From NCBI RefSeq assembly GCF_051124815.1, contig NZ_CP118485.1, positions 2,418,001 to 2,482,000 of the forward strand: a stretch of DNA of 64,000 nucleotides, read 5' to 3'. The position numbers and the translations under genes were made by a program. Source of the stretch: Azospirillum sp051124815 (GTDB taxonomy: Bacteria; Pseudomonadota; Alphaproteobacteria; Azospirillales; Azospirillaceae). Each line of letters opens with the position of its first letter. The stretch's first letter is position 1. This document shows positions 19,473 through 31,239 of this stretch, one piece after another. The notes under the pieces were generated by a model. That model did no database searches and had not been told where the DNA came from. It was given only the letters and a program-made list of their open reading frames with translations.

Positions 19473-19642
19473 GACCCCTGATCCCTCCGGACATGCTTCG
19501 GGAACGCCGCGCCGGCGTCCCGGGGGAGTCAGCTAACATGAACACACGCGGCGCGGTCAAGGCTCCTCATCATCCGGCCATGCTGTTGCATCCACACGAG
19601 AATGGTTCCAAACAGCGCGCAGCAAATTTGTTTGCACACAAG

Positions 19643-19680
19643 CAAAAGGGAGGGAGCGGTTTCCCGCGCCCTCCCCTTCG
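19643..19680 (-). terminator. Rho-independent terminator of the ribonucleotide reductase gene
   Basis: On the minus strand a GGGGAGGGCGCGG / CCGCTCCCTCCC stem with small mismatches is followed by TTTTGCTTGTG. It lies about 46 bases beyond the gene's stop. Confidence 0.65.
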
Positions 19681-19725
19681 TCGTTCATCGCCCGGCGAGG
19701 CTCCCGGGGAGCGCTCCGTGCAGGA

Positions 19726-23478
<3,753 letters not shown>

Positions 23479-24236
23479 GATGACACTGTCCCCTGCTTGG
23501 AGCACGCCGCGGCGCGCTCGAATGGAAATGTGGTGCGACCCGTCCCGATCAGAGCGGCCGGCGGTCTCTGCCGCCGTCCGGCCCGGCAACGCAGATGGCG
23601 CCGTACAAACAGGGGCCTCTTGCCCGACTGTCCGCCGTCGCCGCTGTGCTGCCGGGACCGGGGCCGCCGCTTGAGGCCGGCCGGGTCACGTGGGCCGCAT
23701 CCTAGCCAGCGCGACGGGGGCAAGCAAGCCCCACTCTGCTAGATATTGTGGTTGACATGACCGAACCCCTCAAAACCTTGGGCTTGTGGTGTTCAACCCG
23801 TTACCGGGGATCCTGTTCCCGCCCGCCAAGCAAATTTTTGAGGAGGCGGCGATTGGGCCGCATCGCGGCCGGACGGCACCAACTGTGGGCACTCGAATGG
23901 CCGCCGGTGCTGGAGATGACCGCGGTACCCCCCGATTAGAGCGCAAAACGCGCCCGACCGCCAGAGCTTCCTTGCGGTGAAAATCAACATGTTGTTGCTA
24001 ATATGCCGTTGCACCCACCACCGATTCGCCGTGGGGCGACTCGGACCAAGCCACCGGAATCCAGGGGGCGACTCGAAAAGGCCCGTCTTTCCCGCCCCGA
24101 GTCGCCGCTGTTTCGCCGAGGGTTCGGCACGGAAGAGGGGTAGTGGCAGCTGACCCGCAACTATTTCATGCGATCCCGGTTGAGGCGCATGGAGCCAAGG
24201 TGGATCCCACGCGACCCTGGGGGAGGAGAGGCGCCC
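23479..24236. other. 758-base region between divergent nrdJ and PRC-barrel genes
   Basis: No supported gene. It holds the long nrdJ leader (23479 to about 23735), the NrdR-like box, and an AT-richer stretch near 23970-24010. That stretch has a CAACATGTTG palindrome (23986-23995) and a TAATAT hexamer that could be the -10 of the PRC-barrel gene. Confidence 0.45.
23737..23752 (-). promoter_or_regulatory. putative NrdR box upstream of nrdJ
   Basis: The minus strand reads CCACAATATCTAGCAG, close to the NrdR consensus ACACWATATNTWGTGT in its core (CAC-A-ATAT-C-TAG). NrdR represses ribonucleotide reductase genes, so the position is apt. Only one box was found, whereas NrdR sites usually come in pairs about three helical turns apart, which lowers confidence. 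Confidence 0.4.
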
Positions 24237-24689
24237 ATGCTGAAGATCACCCACAAGATGTGGTTTGCATTGCCTGCGCTGACACTGCTGGTCGGCATGG
24301 CGACTCCGCAGGGGGCGGCCGGACAGACGGTCATCATCGACGGCTCGACTCCGGCCGTCGGCGCCACGGTGGAGCGCAAGACCGGTCCCAGCGTCGATCA
24401 GTTGATGAACCGCAGCGTCGTCGGCGCCGACGGGTCGAAGATCGGCACCGTGACCGACGTGATCCTCGACGACAAGGGCGAGGCCCAATACATCGTCATC
24501 CACTCCGGCGGCATTCTGGGCTTCGGCGGCAAGGACATCGCGGCCGACCTGACCCTGGCCGACTTGCGCACCGGCAGCGAGGCGATCCGCCTGCGCGAGG
24601 TGACTGCCGCCAGCGTCCGCGACATGCCCGAATTCCGCTATGACGACAGCATCACGTCCCTGACCCGCAGCCCGGAGCCACAGCGGTAA
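24237..24689 (+). CDS. exported PRC-barrel domain protein
   Basis: A 150-aa protein with a signal peptide (MLKITHKMWFALPALTLLVG, cleaved near AAGQT) and a PRC-barrel core at about residues 55-135. The core has SVDQLMNRSVVGADGSKIGT, VTDVILDDKGEAQYIVI, and GGKDIAADLTLADL. PRC barrels are small beta domains of RimM and photosynthetic H subunits; exported versions occur widely in alphaproteobacteria without a known role. GGGAGGAGAG (24221-24230) sets the start at 24237 instead of an upstream ATG at 24168. It shares a bidirectional terminator with rpsA. Confidence 0.8.
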   Translation: MLKITHKMWFALPALTLLVGMATPQGAAGQTVIIDGSTPAVGATVERKTGPSVDQLMNRSVVGADGSKIGTVTDVILDDKGEAQYIVIHSGGILGFGGKDIAADLTLADLRTGSEAIRLREVTAASVRDMPEFRYDDSITSLTRSPEPQR

Positions 24690-24708
24690 CAACCGGACGG
24701 AACAACGA

Positions 24709-24742
24709 GAAAGGCCGCGCCCCAAGCGGGACGCGGCCTTTC
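24709..24742. terminator. bidirectional terminator between PRC-barrel gene and rpsA
   Basis: GAAAGGCCGCG (24709-24719) pairs with CGCGGCCTTTC (24732-24742). T-rich sequence follows on the plus strand, and the mirrored A tract serves the minus strand. Confidence 0.75.
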
Positions 24743-24810
24743 TCTTACCCTTCCGGGAGATCGCGAGCCTCCTCCACCACGTCGCCGCGGCGGAGGATGG
24801 CGTCAGCCGA

Positions 24811-26517
24811 TCACTCGTCGTTCTGCTGCTTGCGCTTCAGAGCGGCGCCCAGGATGTCGCCCAGCGAGGCGCCCGAGTCGGACGAACCGAACTCGGCCAT
24901 CGCCTGCTTCTCTTCCTCCATCTCGCGGGCCTTGATGGACAGCGAGATGCGGCGGGAAGCGCGGTCGATCTGGGTGACCTTGGCATCGACCTTCTCGCCG
25001 ACGGCGAAACGGTCCGGGCGCTGTTCCGAACGGTCGCGGGACAGGTCCGACTTGCGGATGAAGCCGGTGTAGCCCTCGCCGACGGTCACTTCGATGCCGC
25101 CGTCCGTCACCTGCGTCACGGTGCAGGTCACGACCTCGTTCTTCTTCAGGCCGGCGGTGGCCGACTCGAACGGATCGCTGGCCAGCTGCTTGATGCCGAG
25201 GCTGATGCGCTCCTTCTCGACGTCGACGTCGAGAACCTTGACCTTGACGCGGTCGCCCTTCTTGTACTCGGCGATCGCCTCTTCACCCGACTTGTTCCAG
25301 TCGAGATCGGACATGTGGACCATGCCGTCGATGTCGCCCGGCAGGCCGACGAACAGACCGAACTCGGTGATGTTCTTGACTTCGCCTTCCAGCTCGGTGC
25401 CAGGACCGAACTTGTCGGTGAAGGTCTCCCACGGGTTGTCCAGGCACTGCTTCAGGCCGAGGCTGATGCGGCGCTTCTGCGGATCGACGTCCAGGACCAT
25501 GACCTCGACTTCCTGCGAAGTCGACACGATCTTGCCCGGATGGACGTTCTTCTTGGTCCAGGACATTTCCGACACGTGGACCAGGCCCTCGATCCCCGGC
25601 TCCAGCTCCACGAAGGCGCCGTAGTCGGTGATGTTGGTGACGCGGCCCTTGAACTTCGCGCCGACCGGATACTTGGCCTCGACGCCTTCCCACGGGTCGG
25701 CTTCGAGCTGCTTCATGCCCAGGCTGATGCGCTGGGTTTCCGGGTTGAAGCGGATGACCTGGACCGTGACAGTCTGGCCGATCTGCAGGGCTTCCGACGG
25801 ATGGTTGATGCGGCGCCACGCGATGTCGGTGACGTGCAGCAGGCCATCGACGCCGCCCAGGTCGACGAACGCACCGTAGTCGGTGATGTTCTTGACGACG
25901 CCCTGGAGGATCTGGCCTTCCTTGAGGTTGGCCACCAGCTCCGAACGGGCCTCGGCGCGGCTCTCTTCGAGCACGGCGCGGCGCGACACGACGATGTTGC
26001 CGCGCGAGCGGTCCATCTTCAGGATCTGGAACGGCTGCGGGGTGCCCAGCAGCGGGGAGATGTCGCGGACCGGACGGATGTCGACCTGCGAACCCGGCAG
26101 GAAGGCCACGGCGCCCGACAGGTCGACCGTGAAGCCGCCCTTGACGCGGCCGAAGATGACGCCGGTGACGCGGGTCTGGTCGTTGAACGACTTCTCCAGC
26201 AGGGCCCAGGCCTCTTCGCGCTTCGCCTTCTCACGGCTCAGCATCGCCTCGCCGTTCTTGTCTTCCATCCGCTCGAGGTAGACCTCGACGGTGTCGCCCG
26301 CCTTCAGCTCGGGCGGCTGGCCGGCAACGGCGAATTCCTTCAGCGCGACGCGGCCTTCCGACTTCAGACCGACGTCGATGGTGACCATGTCGTTCTCGAC
26401 GGCGACGACGCGTCCCTTGACGACCGTACCTTCGAGCGACTCGGCCGCGCCCAGCGACTCTTCAAGCAGAGACGCGAAGCTTTCCTTTTCGACCGTGCGG
26501 GCCAGTGACTGTGCCAT
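24811..26517 (-). CDS. rpsA: 30S ribosomal protein S1
   Basis: A 568-aa S1 protein that helps load mRNA on the ribosome. It consists of six S1 (OB-fold) repeats; the central ones repeat the pattern VKNITDYGAFVDLGGVDGLL, VTNITDYGAFVELEPGIEGLV and VKNITEFGLFVGLPGDIDGMV. The first two repeats, which bind the ribosome, are more diverged, as usual. The end ALKRKQQNDE fits the family. The ATG at 26517 has TAGGAG 6-7 bases upstream. It is the last gene of aroA-cmk-rpsA, separated from cmk by 190 bases. That gap contains a perfect 7-bp hairpin (26602-26620), a possible spot for leader-mediated control. Confidence 0.96.
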   Translation of the reverse strand: MAQSLARTVEKESFASLLEESLGAAESLEGTVVKGRVVAVENDMVTIDVGLKSEGRVALKEFAVAGQPPELKAGDTVEVYLERMEDKNGEAMLSREKAKREEAWALLEKSFNDQTRVTGVIFGRVKGGFTVDLSGAVAFLPGSQVDIRPVRDISPLLGTPQPFQILKMDRSRGNIVVSRRAVLEESRAEARSELVANLKEGQILQGVVKNITDYGAFVDLGGVDGLLHVTDIAWRRINHPSEALQIGQTVTVQVIRFNPETQRISLGMKQLEADPWEGVEAKYPVGAKFKGRVTNITDYGAFVELEPGIEGLVHVSEMSWTKKNVHPGKIVSTSQEVEVMVLDVDPQKRRISLGLKQCLDNPWETFTDKFGPGTELEGEVKNITEFGLFVGLPGDIDGMVHMSDLDWNKSGEEAIAEYKKGDRVKVKVLDVDVEKERISLGIKQLASDPFESATAGLKKNEVVTCTVTQVTDGGIEVTVGEGYTGFIRKSDLSRDRSEQRPDRFAVGEKVDAKVTQIDRASRRISLSIKAREMEEEKQAMAEFGSSDSGASLGDILGAALKRKQQNDE

Positions 26518-26707
26518 TGAAACTCCTAAAGGTGGCGCGAAAGCGGCCCCGTTCCGGTCCCTCCCGCGGCAAAACGGGTGGAACCTCGACCGAACCGCCG
26601 CGCCGGGCACCACGCCCGGCGACTTGGTTGATGGTTTTCCTTGGAGGGAGTCGGACCCGTTCGCGCCGCCACCGGCGGCCCGTCAACGGAAGTCGGAAGC
26701 GGCGGCG

Positions 26708-27406
26708 TTACGCCGTGGGCTTCAGACCGGTTTTCGAACCGATGTGGGCGACCGCCATCGAGAACACCTGATCGGCATCGAGAGCGGACGTATCAAGCAC
26801 AAAAGCGTCGGCAGCCGGACGGAGCGGGGCCACCGCTCTCTGGCTGTCGCGCGCATCACGAGCCTTCATGTCCTCCAGGACATCGGAGGATATAGCCGGA
26901 ATCCCCCGTCTCTGCAACTCCTTGAGTCGCCGTTCGGCCCGGACCTCCACCGAAGCGGTAACGAACAGTTTGGCCTGGGCATCGGGGCAGACCACCGTTC
27001 CGATGTCGCGCCCGTCCAGAACCGCCCCCGGCGCGCCGCCCGGCGGGTGGGTGGCGAAGCGCCGCTGAAAGTCGAGCAGAGCCGCCCGAACCTCCGGCAC
27101 AGCCGCCACCTTGCTGGCCGCCTGCGCCGCCTCGTCGGTGCGCAGCGCCACCTCCTGCAGGATGGGGTGTTCGGGGTGCAGTTCGTAGGCGGCGCGCGCC
27201 GCCGCCGCATTGTCGGCCGGATCGCCGCCGGCCCGCAGCACCGACACGCCGACCGCGCGGTACAGCACGCCGGTGTCGAGATGGGCGAAGCCGAAGGCAT
27301 CGGCGATGCGCTGCGACAGGGTGCCCTTGCCGCTGGCGGCCGGGCCGTCGATGGCGACGACGACCGCCTTGGCCGAAGACTCCTGGTTGGAAAGCGGCTG
27401 TGTCAT
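26708..27406 (-). CDS. cmk: cytidylate kinase
   Basis: A 232-aa nucleoside monophosphate kinase that phosphorylates CMP and dCMP. Walker A is AIDGPAASGKGTLSQ, followed by FAHLDTGVLYRAV. The CMP-binding segment LDGRDIGTVVCPDA and the lid helix RRLKELQRRG are present. FVLDTSALDADQVF near the end is typical of Cmk. The ATG at 27406 lies 4 bases after the aroA stop with GAGG about 8 bases ahead; a GTG at 27421 would overlap aroA. The order aroA-cmk-rpsA is conserved in proteobacteria, which supports all three calls. Confidence 0.95.
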   Translation of the reverse strand: MTQPLSNQESSAKAVVVAIDGPAASGKGTLSQRIADAFGFAHLDTGVLYRAVGVSVLRAGGDPADNAAAARAAYELHPEHPILQEVALRTDEAAQAASKVAAVPEVRAALLDFQRRFATHPPGGAPGAVLDGRDIGTVVCPDAQAKLFVTASVEVRAERRLKELQRRGIPAISSDVLEDMKARDARDSQRAVAPLRPAADAFVLDTSALDADQVFSMAVAHIGSKTGLKPTA

Positions 27407-27410
27407 CGCC

Positions 27411-28757
27411 TCACGCCTCACCGATCTTGGCGCCGAGCCCGTTCATCAGCCCGACGAAGCTGGGGAAGCTGGTGTCGATGAAGGCGCCGTCGTCGACCGA
27501 CACCGGCTCTTCCGTCGCCATGCCCAGCACCAGGAAGCTCATGGCGATGCGGTGGTCCATGGCGGTGAGGACGGTGGCGCCGCCCTTCGGTCCCTTCCCC
27601 GTTCCACCGGTGCCGTGCACCGTCAGGCTGTCGTCGGCGCCGACCTCCACCGACACGCCGCAGCGGGTCAGCCCTTCCGCCACCATGGCGAGGCGGTCGC
27701 TCTCCTTCACCCGCAGTTCCTTCAGCCCCAGCATCACCGTGGTGCCCTCGGCACAGGCGGCGGCGGCGGCCAGGACCGGGTATTCGTCGATCATGCTCGG
27801 CGCGCGGTCGGCCGGAACCACCACGCCCTTCAGCGCGCTGTGGCGCACCCGCAGGTCGGCCACCGGCTCGCCCGCCTGGTCACGGCGGTTCTCGAAGGCG
27901 ATGTCGGCCCCCATCTCCACCAGCGTGTCGTAGAGACCGGTGCGGCGCGGATTCATGCCGACGTCGTTCAGCAGCAGGTCCGAGCCCGGCCGCAGCAGGG
28001 CGGCGACCGCCGGGAAGGCGGCGCTGCTGGGATCGGCCGGCACATGGATGGTACGGCCGGTCAGCTCCGGCTGGCCGACGACGGTGACGGCCAGCGCGCC
28101 GTCCTCCAGCCGTTCGGTCGTCACGGTTGCGCCGAAATGGCGCAGCATCAGTTCGGTGTGGTCGCGCGTCGGCTCCGCCTCGATCACCGTGGTGGCGCCG
28201 GCGGTGTTGAGGCCGGCCAGCAGGATCGCCGACTTGACCTGGGCGGAGGCCACCGGCAGGCGGTAGGTGATCGGGACCAGATCGCCGCTGCCGACCACGG
28301 TCAGCGGCAGCCGCCCGCCGGAGCGGCCGACGAAGCGGGCTCCCATCTCCTCCAGCGGCTTGGTGACGCGGGCCATCGGGCGCTTGTTCAGCGAGGCGTC
28401 GCCGGTGAAGACGCAGGTGATCGGGTGGCCGGCGACCAGACCCATCAGCAGGCGGGCGGCGGTGCCGCTGTTGCCCATGTCCAGAACCTGCGCCGGTTCC
28501 TGCAACGCCCCCAGCCCGACGCCGCGCACGCGCCAGACACCGTCGTCGTTCCGCTCCGCCTCCGCCCCCAGCAGGCGCATGGCCGCCGCGGTGTGCAGGA
28601 CGTCCTCCCCCTCCAGCAGGCCGTGGATCACCGTCTCACCCACCGCGATGGCGCCCAGCATCAGCGACCGGTGCGAGATCGACTTGTCGCCGGGAACGCG
28701 GATGCTGCCCCGGATCGCGCCGGTGGTGGTGGAGCGCAGCGGCCTTGCATGCGTCAT
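27411..28757 (-). CDS. aroA: 5-enolpyruvylshikimate-3-phosphate synthase (class II-like)
   Basis: A 448-aa enzyme of the shikimate pathway joining PEP to shikimate 3-phosphate. Diagnostic segments are RVPGDKSISHRSLMLGAIA, LDMGNSGTAARLLMGL, SAQVKSAILLAGLNT, RAPSMIDEYPVLAAAAA and LRVKESDRLAMV. Overall it resembles class II enzymes such as CP4. At the position of CP4 Ala100 it has Gly (NSGT), the residue of most plant and enteric enzymes. The ATG at 28757 follows GAAGGA. It heads the aroA-cmk-rpsA operon, and a small-RNA-like hairpin transcript (28863-28930) lies just upstream on the same strand. Confidence 0.95.
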   Translation of the reverse strand: MTHARPLRSTTTGAIRGSIRVPGDKSISHRSLMLGAIAVGETVIHGLLEGEDVLHTAAAMRLLGAEAERNDDGVWRVRGVGLGALQEPAQVLDMGNSGTAARLLMGLVAGHPITCVFTGDASLNKRPMARVTKPLEEMGARFVGRSGGRLPLTVVGSGDLVPITYRLPVASAQVKSAILLAGLNTAGATTVIEAEPTRDHTELMLRHFGATVTTERLEDGALAVTVVGQPELTGRTIHVPADPSSAAFPAVAALLRPGSDLLLNDVGMNPRRTGLYDTLVEMGADIAFENRRDQAGEPVADLRVRHSALKGVVVPADRAPSMIDEYPVLAAAAACAEGTTVMLGLKELRVKESDRLAMVAEGLTRCGVSVEVGADDSLTVHGTGGTGKGPKGGATVLTAMDHRIAMSFLVLGMATEEPVSVDDGAFIDTSFPSFVGLMNGLGAKIGEA

Positions 28758-28862
28758 GGGACGGGTCCTTCGGATCGGAACGGGAAGCGGTTGTGGCCGC
28801 CGTTCCTATCACAGCCCCCGCCCCGATGCGAGAGGGCCGGCAAATACCGCTTGGCGCCAATG

Positions 28863-28930
28863 AAAAGAGGCCGCCCGAAGGCGGCCCCGAGTTCAAGGAG
28901 GAAACCAAATGGAGGAGTTGCACACTGTGC
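28863..28930 (-). ncRNA. candidate sRNA or terminated leader upstream of aroA
   Basis: Read on the minus strand this contains CTCCTCC, then TTTCCTCCTT (28904-28895), then a perfect 7-bp GC stem GGCCGCC/GGCGGCC with a 4-base loop and CTCTTTTC. The layout, an anti-Shine-Dalgarno-like pyrimidine motif directly before an intrinsic terminator, matches the second candidate at 32344-32444. The 5' end is not fixed, since no clean promoter was found. It could be a free sRNA or an attenuated leader of the aroA operon. The rest of the 363-base gap 28758-29120 holds nothing else recognisable except an isolated TTGACA at 29048-29053. Confidence 0.5.
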
Positions 28931-29120
28931 AGGTCCGTTCTAGCGAGTTATGGTTAACGCTCTGTAAAGGCAACCCCTGCCCGGCCGGGATACCTCTTTC
29001 CCGCTACCGCTGCGGTACGGCGATCACCGGGCCGCTTCATCTTTTTTTTGACAAGCGCCGCCGGGCATGGCAAAGGGCGCCTCTTGAGAACCCCCTGATT
29101 TTTGTGACGGAGGACGTGGC

Positions 29121-29510
29121 GTGGCCAAACCCGAATGGGGCGTCAAGCGCATCTGCCCGAGCTGTGGCGCTCGTTACTATGACATGCGCAAGGACCCGCC
29201 GGTCTGCCCGAGCTGTGGCGCGCAGTTCGATCCCGAGGCTCTGCTGAAGTCCCGCAAGGCCCGTCCGGCCCCGGCCGACGACACCAAGAAGGTGGTCGCC
29301 GTGGCGGAGGACGAGGAAGAGGCCGAGACCGAGACCGAGACCACGGAGCTGGAGGACGTCGAGGACGACATGTCCGTCGACGACATCGAGGAAGCCGACG
29401 ACGCCACCGAGGATGAGGATGACGTCCTGATCGAGGACACGTCCGAACTGGGCGAGGACGACATGGACGAGGTCGTCGACGTCGAAGGCGAGGACGAGGA
29501 GGAGCGCTGA
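29121..29510 (+). CDS. TIGR02300-family (FYDLN acid) protein
   Basis: A 129-aa protein restricted to alphaproteobacteria. The N-terminus is a zinc-ribbon-like knot with C12, C15, C29 and C32 (RICPSCGARYYDM, then PVCPSCGAQFDPE). The YYDM segment is the local form of the FYDLN motif. The remaining 80 residues are extremely acidic (runs of Glu/Asp with Val and Thr), so the tail is probably disordered. The role is unknown. The start is a GTG at 29121, backed by GGAGG at 29109. It is monocistronic and precedes a tRNA gene. Confidence 0.88.
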   Translation: MAKPEWGVKRICPSCGARYYDMRKDPPVCPSCGAQFDPEALLKSRKARPAPADDTKKVVAVAEDEEEAETETETTELEDVEDDMSVDDIEEADDATEDEDDVLIEDTSELGEDDMDEVVDVEGEDEEER

Positions 29511-29598
29511 CCGGCGCCCTTCCCGCGGACCGCTTTCCGGTGGGGGCGGGAGGTCCGGCGGGGTGGTGAAAAAAAGCGGGAAAGGACGAATTTTCCGC

Positions 29599-29626
29599 TT
29601 GCATCACTCCACCGCCTGACTATTAT
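29599..29626 (+). promoter_or_regulatory. promoter of tRNA-Ala
   Basis: TTGCAT (29599-29604), 16 bases, TATTAT (29621-29626). The predicted start is about 40 bases before the tRNA. Confidence 0.6.
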
Positions 29627-29673
29627 CCCGCTCCACCAAGGCCGGACGGAAACGACCGGCCCCCAGAGTTAAA

Positions 29674-29749
<76 letters not shown>

Positions 29750-29754
29750 AATCG

Positions 29755-29796
29755 ATCAAGGGCTCGGCGAGCAATCGCCGGGCCCTTGATGCTTTT
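29755..29796 (+). terminator. Rho-independent terminator of tRNA-Ala
   Basis: ATCAAGGGCTCGGCGA (29755-29770) pairs with TCGCCGGGCCCTTGAT (29775-29790) around GCAA, with GCTTTT after it. Confidence 0.85.
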
Positions 29797-29935
29797 ACAC
29801 CATGCTCCTGGCTGAACCTCCGGCTTTACCCATATTTGCCGGCTCACTCCATTTAATGGCCGGACAGATGGCCAGCCCCATGGAATGCCGCCGCGCACGG
29901 AATCGGCGCAACGGCATCCGCATGGCTCCGGCCGG

Positions 29936-30787
29936 CTACTTCAGCCAGCGGTCGAACACCGCCTGATACTCGCCAGTGGCGACGGCACGATGCAGCCACT
30001 GGTCGATCCACAGCTTCAGCACGATGTCGCGCGGCAGCAGGAAGGCCTTTTCCGAGAAGTCGAAGGGCTTGTCCGGATGGACGGCGCACAGCTCCGGATG
30101 CAGCTTCTGCTGAAGCCGGGTCTCCACCGCGTCGGTGATCATCAGGTCGGCCTTGCCGGCGACGATCTGGTCGAAGATGGTGACGTTGTCCGGATGCACC
30201 TCGATCTGGGCAGTGTGGATGTGGGCGCGGGCGAATTTCTCGTTGGTGCCGCCCGGATTGACGATCAGGCGGACGCCGGGCTTGTCGATGTCGGCAACGG
30301 TCTGGAAGCGGTCCTTGTTCTCACAGCGGGTGATCGGCGTCTTGCCGTCACGCATCAGCGCATCGGAGAACAGCGCCTTCTTCTGCCTCTCCAGCGTCAC
30401 GGAAACACCGCCGACGGCGATGTCGTATTTGTCGGCCAGCAGGTCGGGCAGCAGGGTGCCCCATGTCGTCTTCACGAACTCGACCTTGACGCCCAGCGCC
30501 TTGCCCATGGCCTCGGCAAGGTCGATGTCCATACCCTCGAACTTCTGCGTCTGCGGATTCAAATAGGTAAAGGGCTTGTAGTCGCCGGTGGTGCCGACGC
30601 GCAGCGTGCCGGCCGACAGGACGGCGTCCAGGCGCGACGTCTCGGTTGCCGTGCCGGCGGCCTGTGCGGCGGGGGCCGTCTGCGCCGAGGCTCCGGTGGG
30701 CGACAGGGCGGCGACGGCACAGACCAGAACCGCGCCGACGGCGGCGGCAATGCTCCGGCCGCGGCGGCGCAGGGTACGGACAGGCAT
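29936..30787 (-). CDS. periplasmic cyclohexadienyl dehydratase-like protein (family 3 solute-binding fold)
   Basis: A 283-aa protein with a long signal peptide ending near ASAQ and a type 3 solute-binding fold. Several stretches match what I recall of PheC, the periplasmic prephenate/arogenate dehydratase: LRVGTTGDYKPFTYL, FEGMDIDLAEAMGKALGVKV, IAVGGVSVTLERQKKALFS, DGKTPITRCENKDRFQT, and NPGGTNEKFAR with NVTIFDQIV. An amino-acid-binding protein of an ABC transporter is the alternative, but no permease or ATPase gene is adjacent. If PheC-like, it supplies phenylpyruvate or phenylalanine outside the cytoplasm. The ATG at 30787 follows GGGAGG by 7-8 bases. Confidence 0.7.
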   Translation of the reverse strand: MPVRTLRRRGRSIAAAVGAVLVCAVAALSPTGASAQTAPAAQAAGTATETSRLDAVLSAGTLRVGTTGDYKPFTYLNPQTQKFEGMDIDLAEAMGKALGVKVEFVKTTWGTLLPDLLADKYDIAVGGVSVTLERQKKALFSDALMRDGKTPITRCENKDRFQTVADIDKPGVRLIVNPGGTNEKFARAHIHTAQIEVHPDNVTIFDQIVAGKADLMITDAVETRLQQKLHPELCAVHPDKPFDFSEKAFLLPRDIVLKLWIDQWLHRAVATGEYQAVFDRWLK

Positions 30788-30932
30788 GAAGAATCCTCCC
30801 AATGCTTTGTTTGCGAACCGGATGGTACGGCGCAGGGAAGGATCTGGCGAGGGGGCTTGGCGAGGGAAGCGAACCGAGCGGGCGGAGTGCAGATATGCAG
30901 CGCCCGTGGGGGTGCGGAAGCGCCAAAATGGA

Positions 30933-30966
30933 GAAGGCCGCGAACCCGTTCCGGTTCGCGGCCTTC
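30933..30966 (-). terminator. Rho-independent terminator of tRNA-Val
   Basis: GAAGGCCGCGAACC (30933-30946) and GGTTCGCGGCCTTC (30953-30966) are exact complements. It lies 4 bases past the 3' end of the tRNA on the minus strand, with a T-poor but TTTT-containing continuation (CCATTTTGG). Confidence 0.7.
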
Positions 30967-30970
30967 AGAA

Positions 30971-31045
30971 TGGTGGGCGGTACTGGGATTGAACCAGTGA
31001 CCCCTACGATGTCAACGTAGTGCTCTCCCGCTGAGCTAACCGCCC
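30971..31045 (-). tRNA. tRNA-Val (anticodon GAC)
   Basis: A 75-base cloverleaf on the minus strand with encoded CCA. The acceptor GGGCGGT pairs with ACCGCCC, the D arm is AGCTCAGCGGGAGAGC, and the anticodon stem CTACG/CGTAG encloses TTGACAT, giving GAC for GTC valine codons. The T arm is CTGGTTCAATCCCAG. Confidence 0.95.
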
Positions 31046-31100
31046 ACTGTAGCGGCCGGTGGCGAAGCGCTTGGCGTCGTTCCGTCCGGCGTGGGCGGGT

Positions 31101-31129
31101 GTATACCGACCTCCTTGCCGACACGCAAG
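31101..31129 (-). promoter_or_regulatory. promoter of tRNA-Val
   Basis: On the minus strand TTGCGT (31129-31124), 17 bases, TATACA (31106-31101). The start falls about 50 bases upstream of the tRNA. Confidence 0.6.
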
Positions 31130-31239
31130 ACCTTTCATGACCACTCCCGCTTTTTTTATCCGCCAGCGATAGAGCGGCTGCCGATCCCGTGACAGAGGTC
31201 CCGTGACACGGGGGCCACCGTCCATTACATCATTCGACC

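Noticed and set aside
23479..23735. Cobalamin riboswitch in the nrdJ leader
   Set aside because: The conserved B12-box sequence could not be found by eye. A covariance search would settle it; a significant hit would overturn this.
28909..29247. Plus-strand frame with a perfect AGGAGG and ATG
   Set aside because: The apparent Shine-Dalgarno is the complement of the pyrimidine motif of a likely minus-strand RNA. The frame overlaps the start of the FYDLN gene and has no protein-like features.
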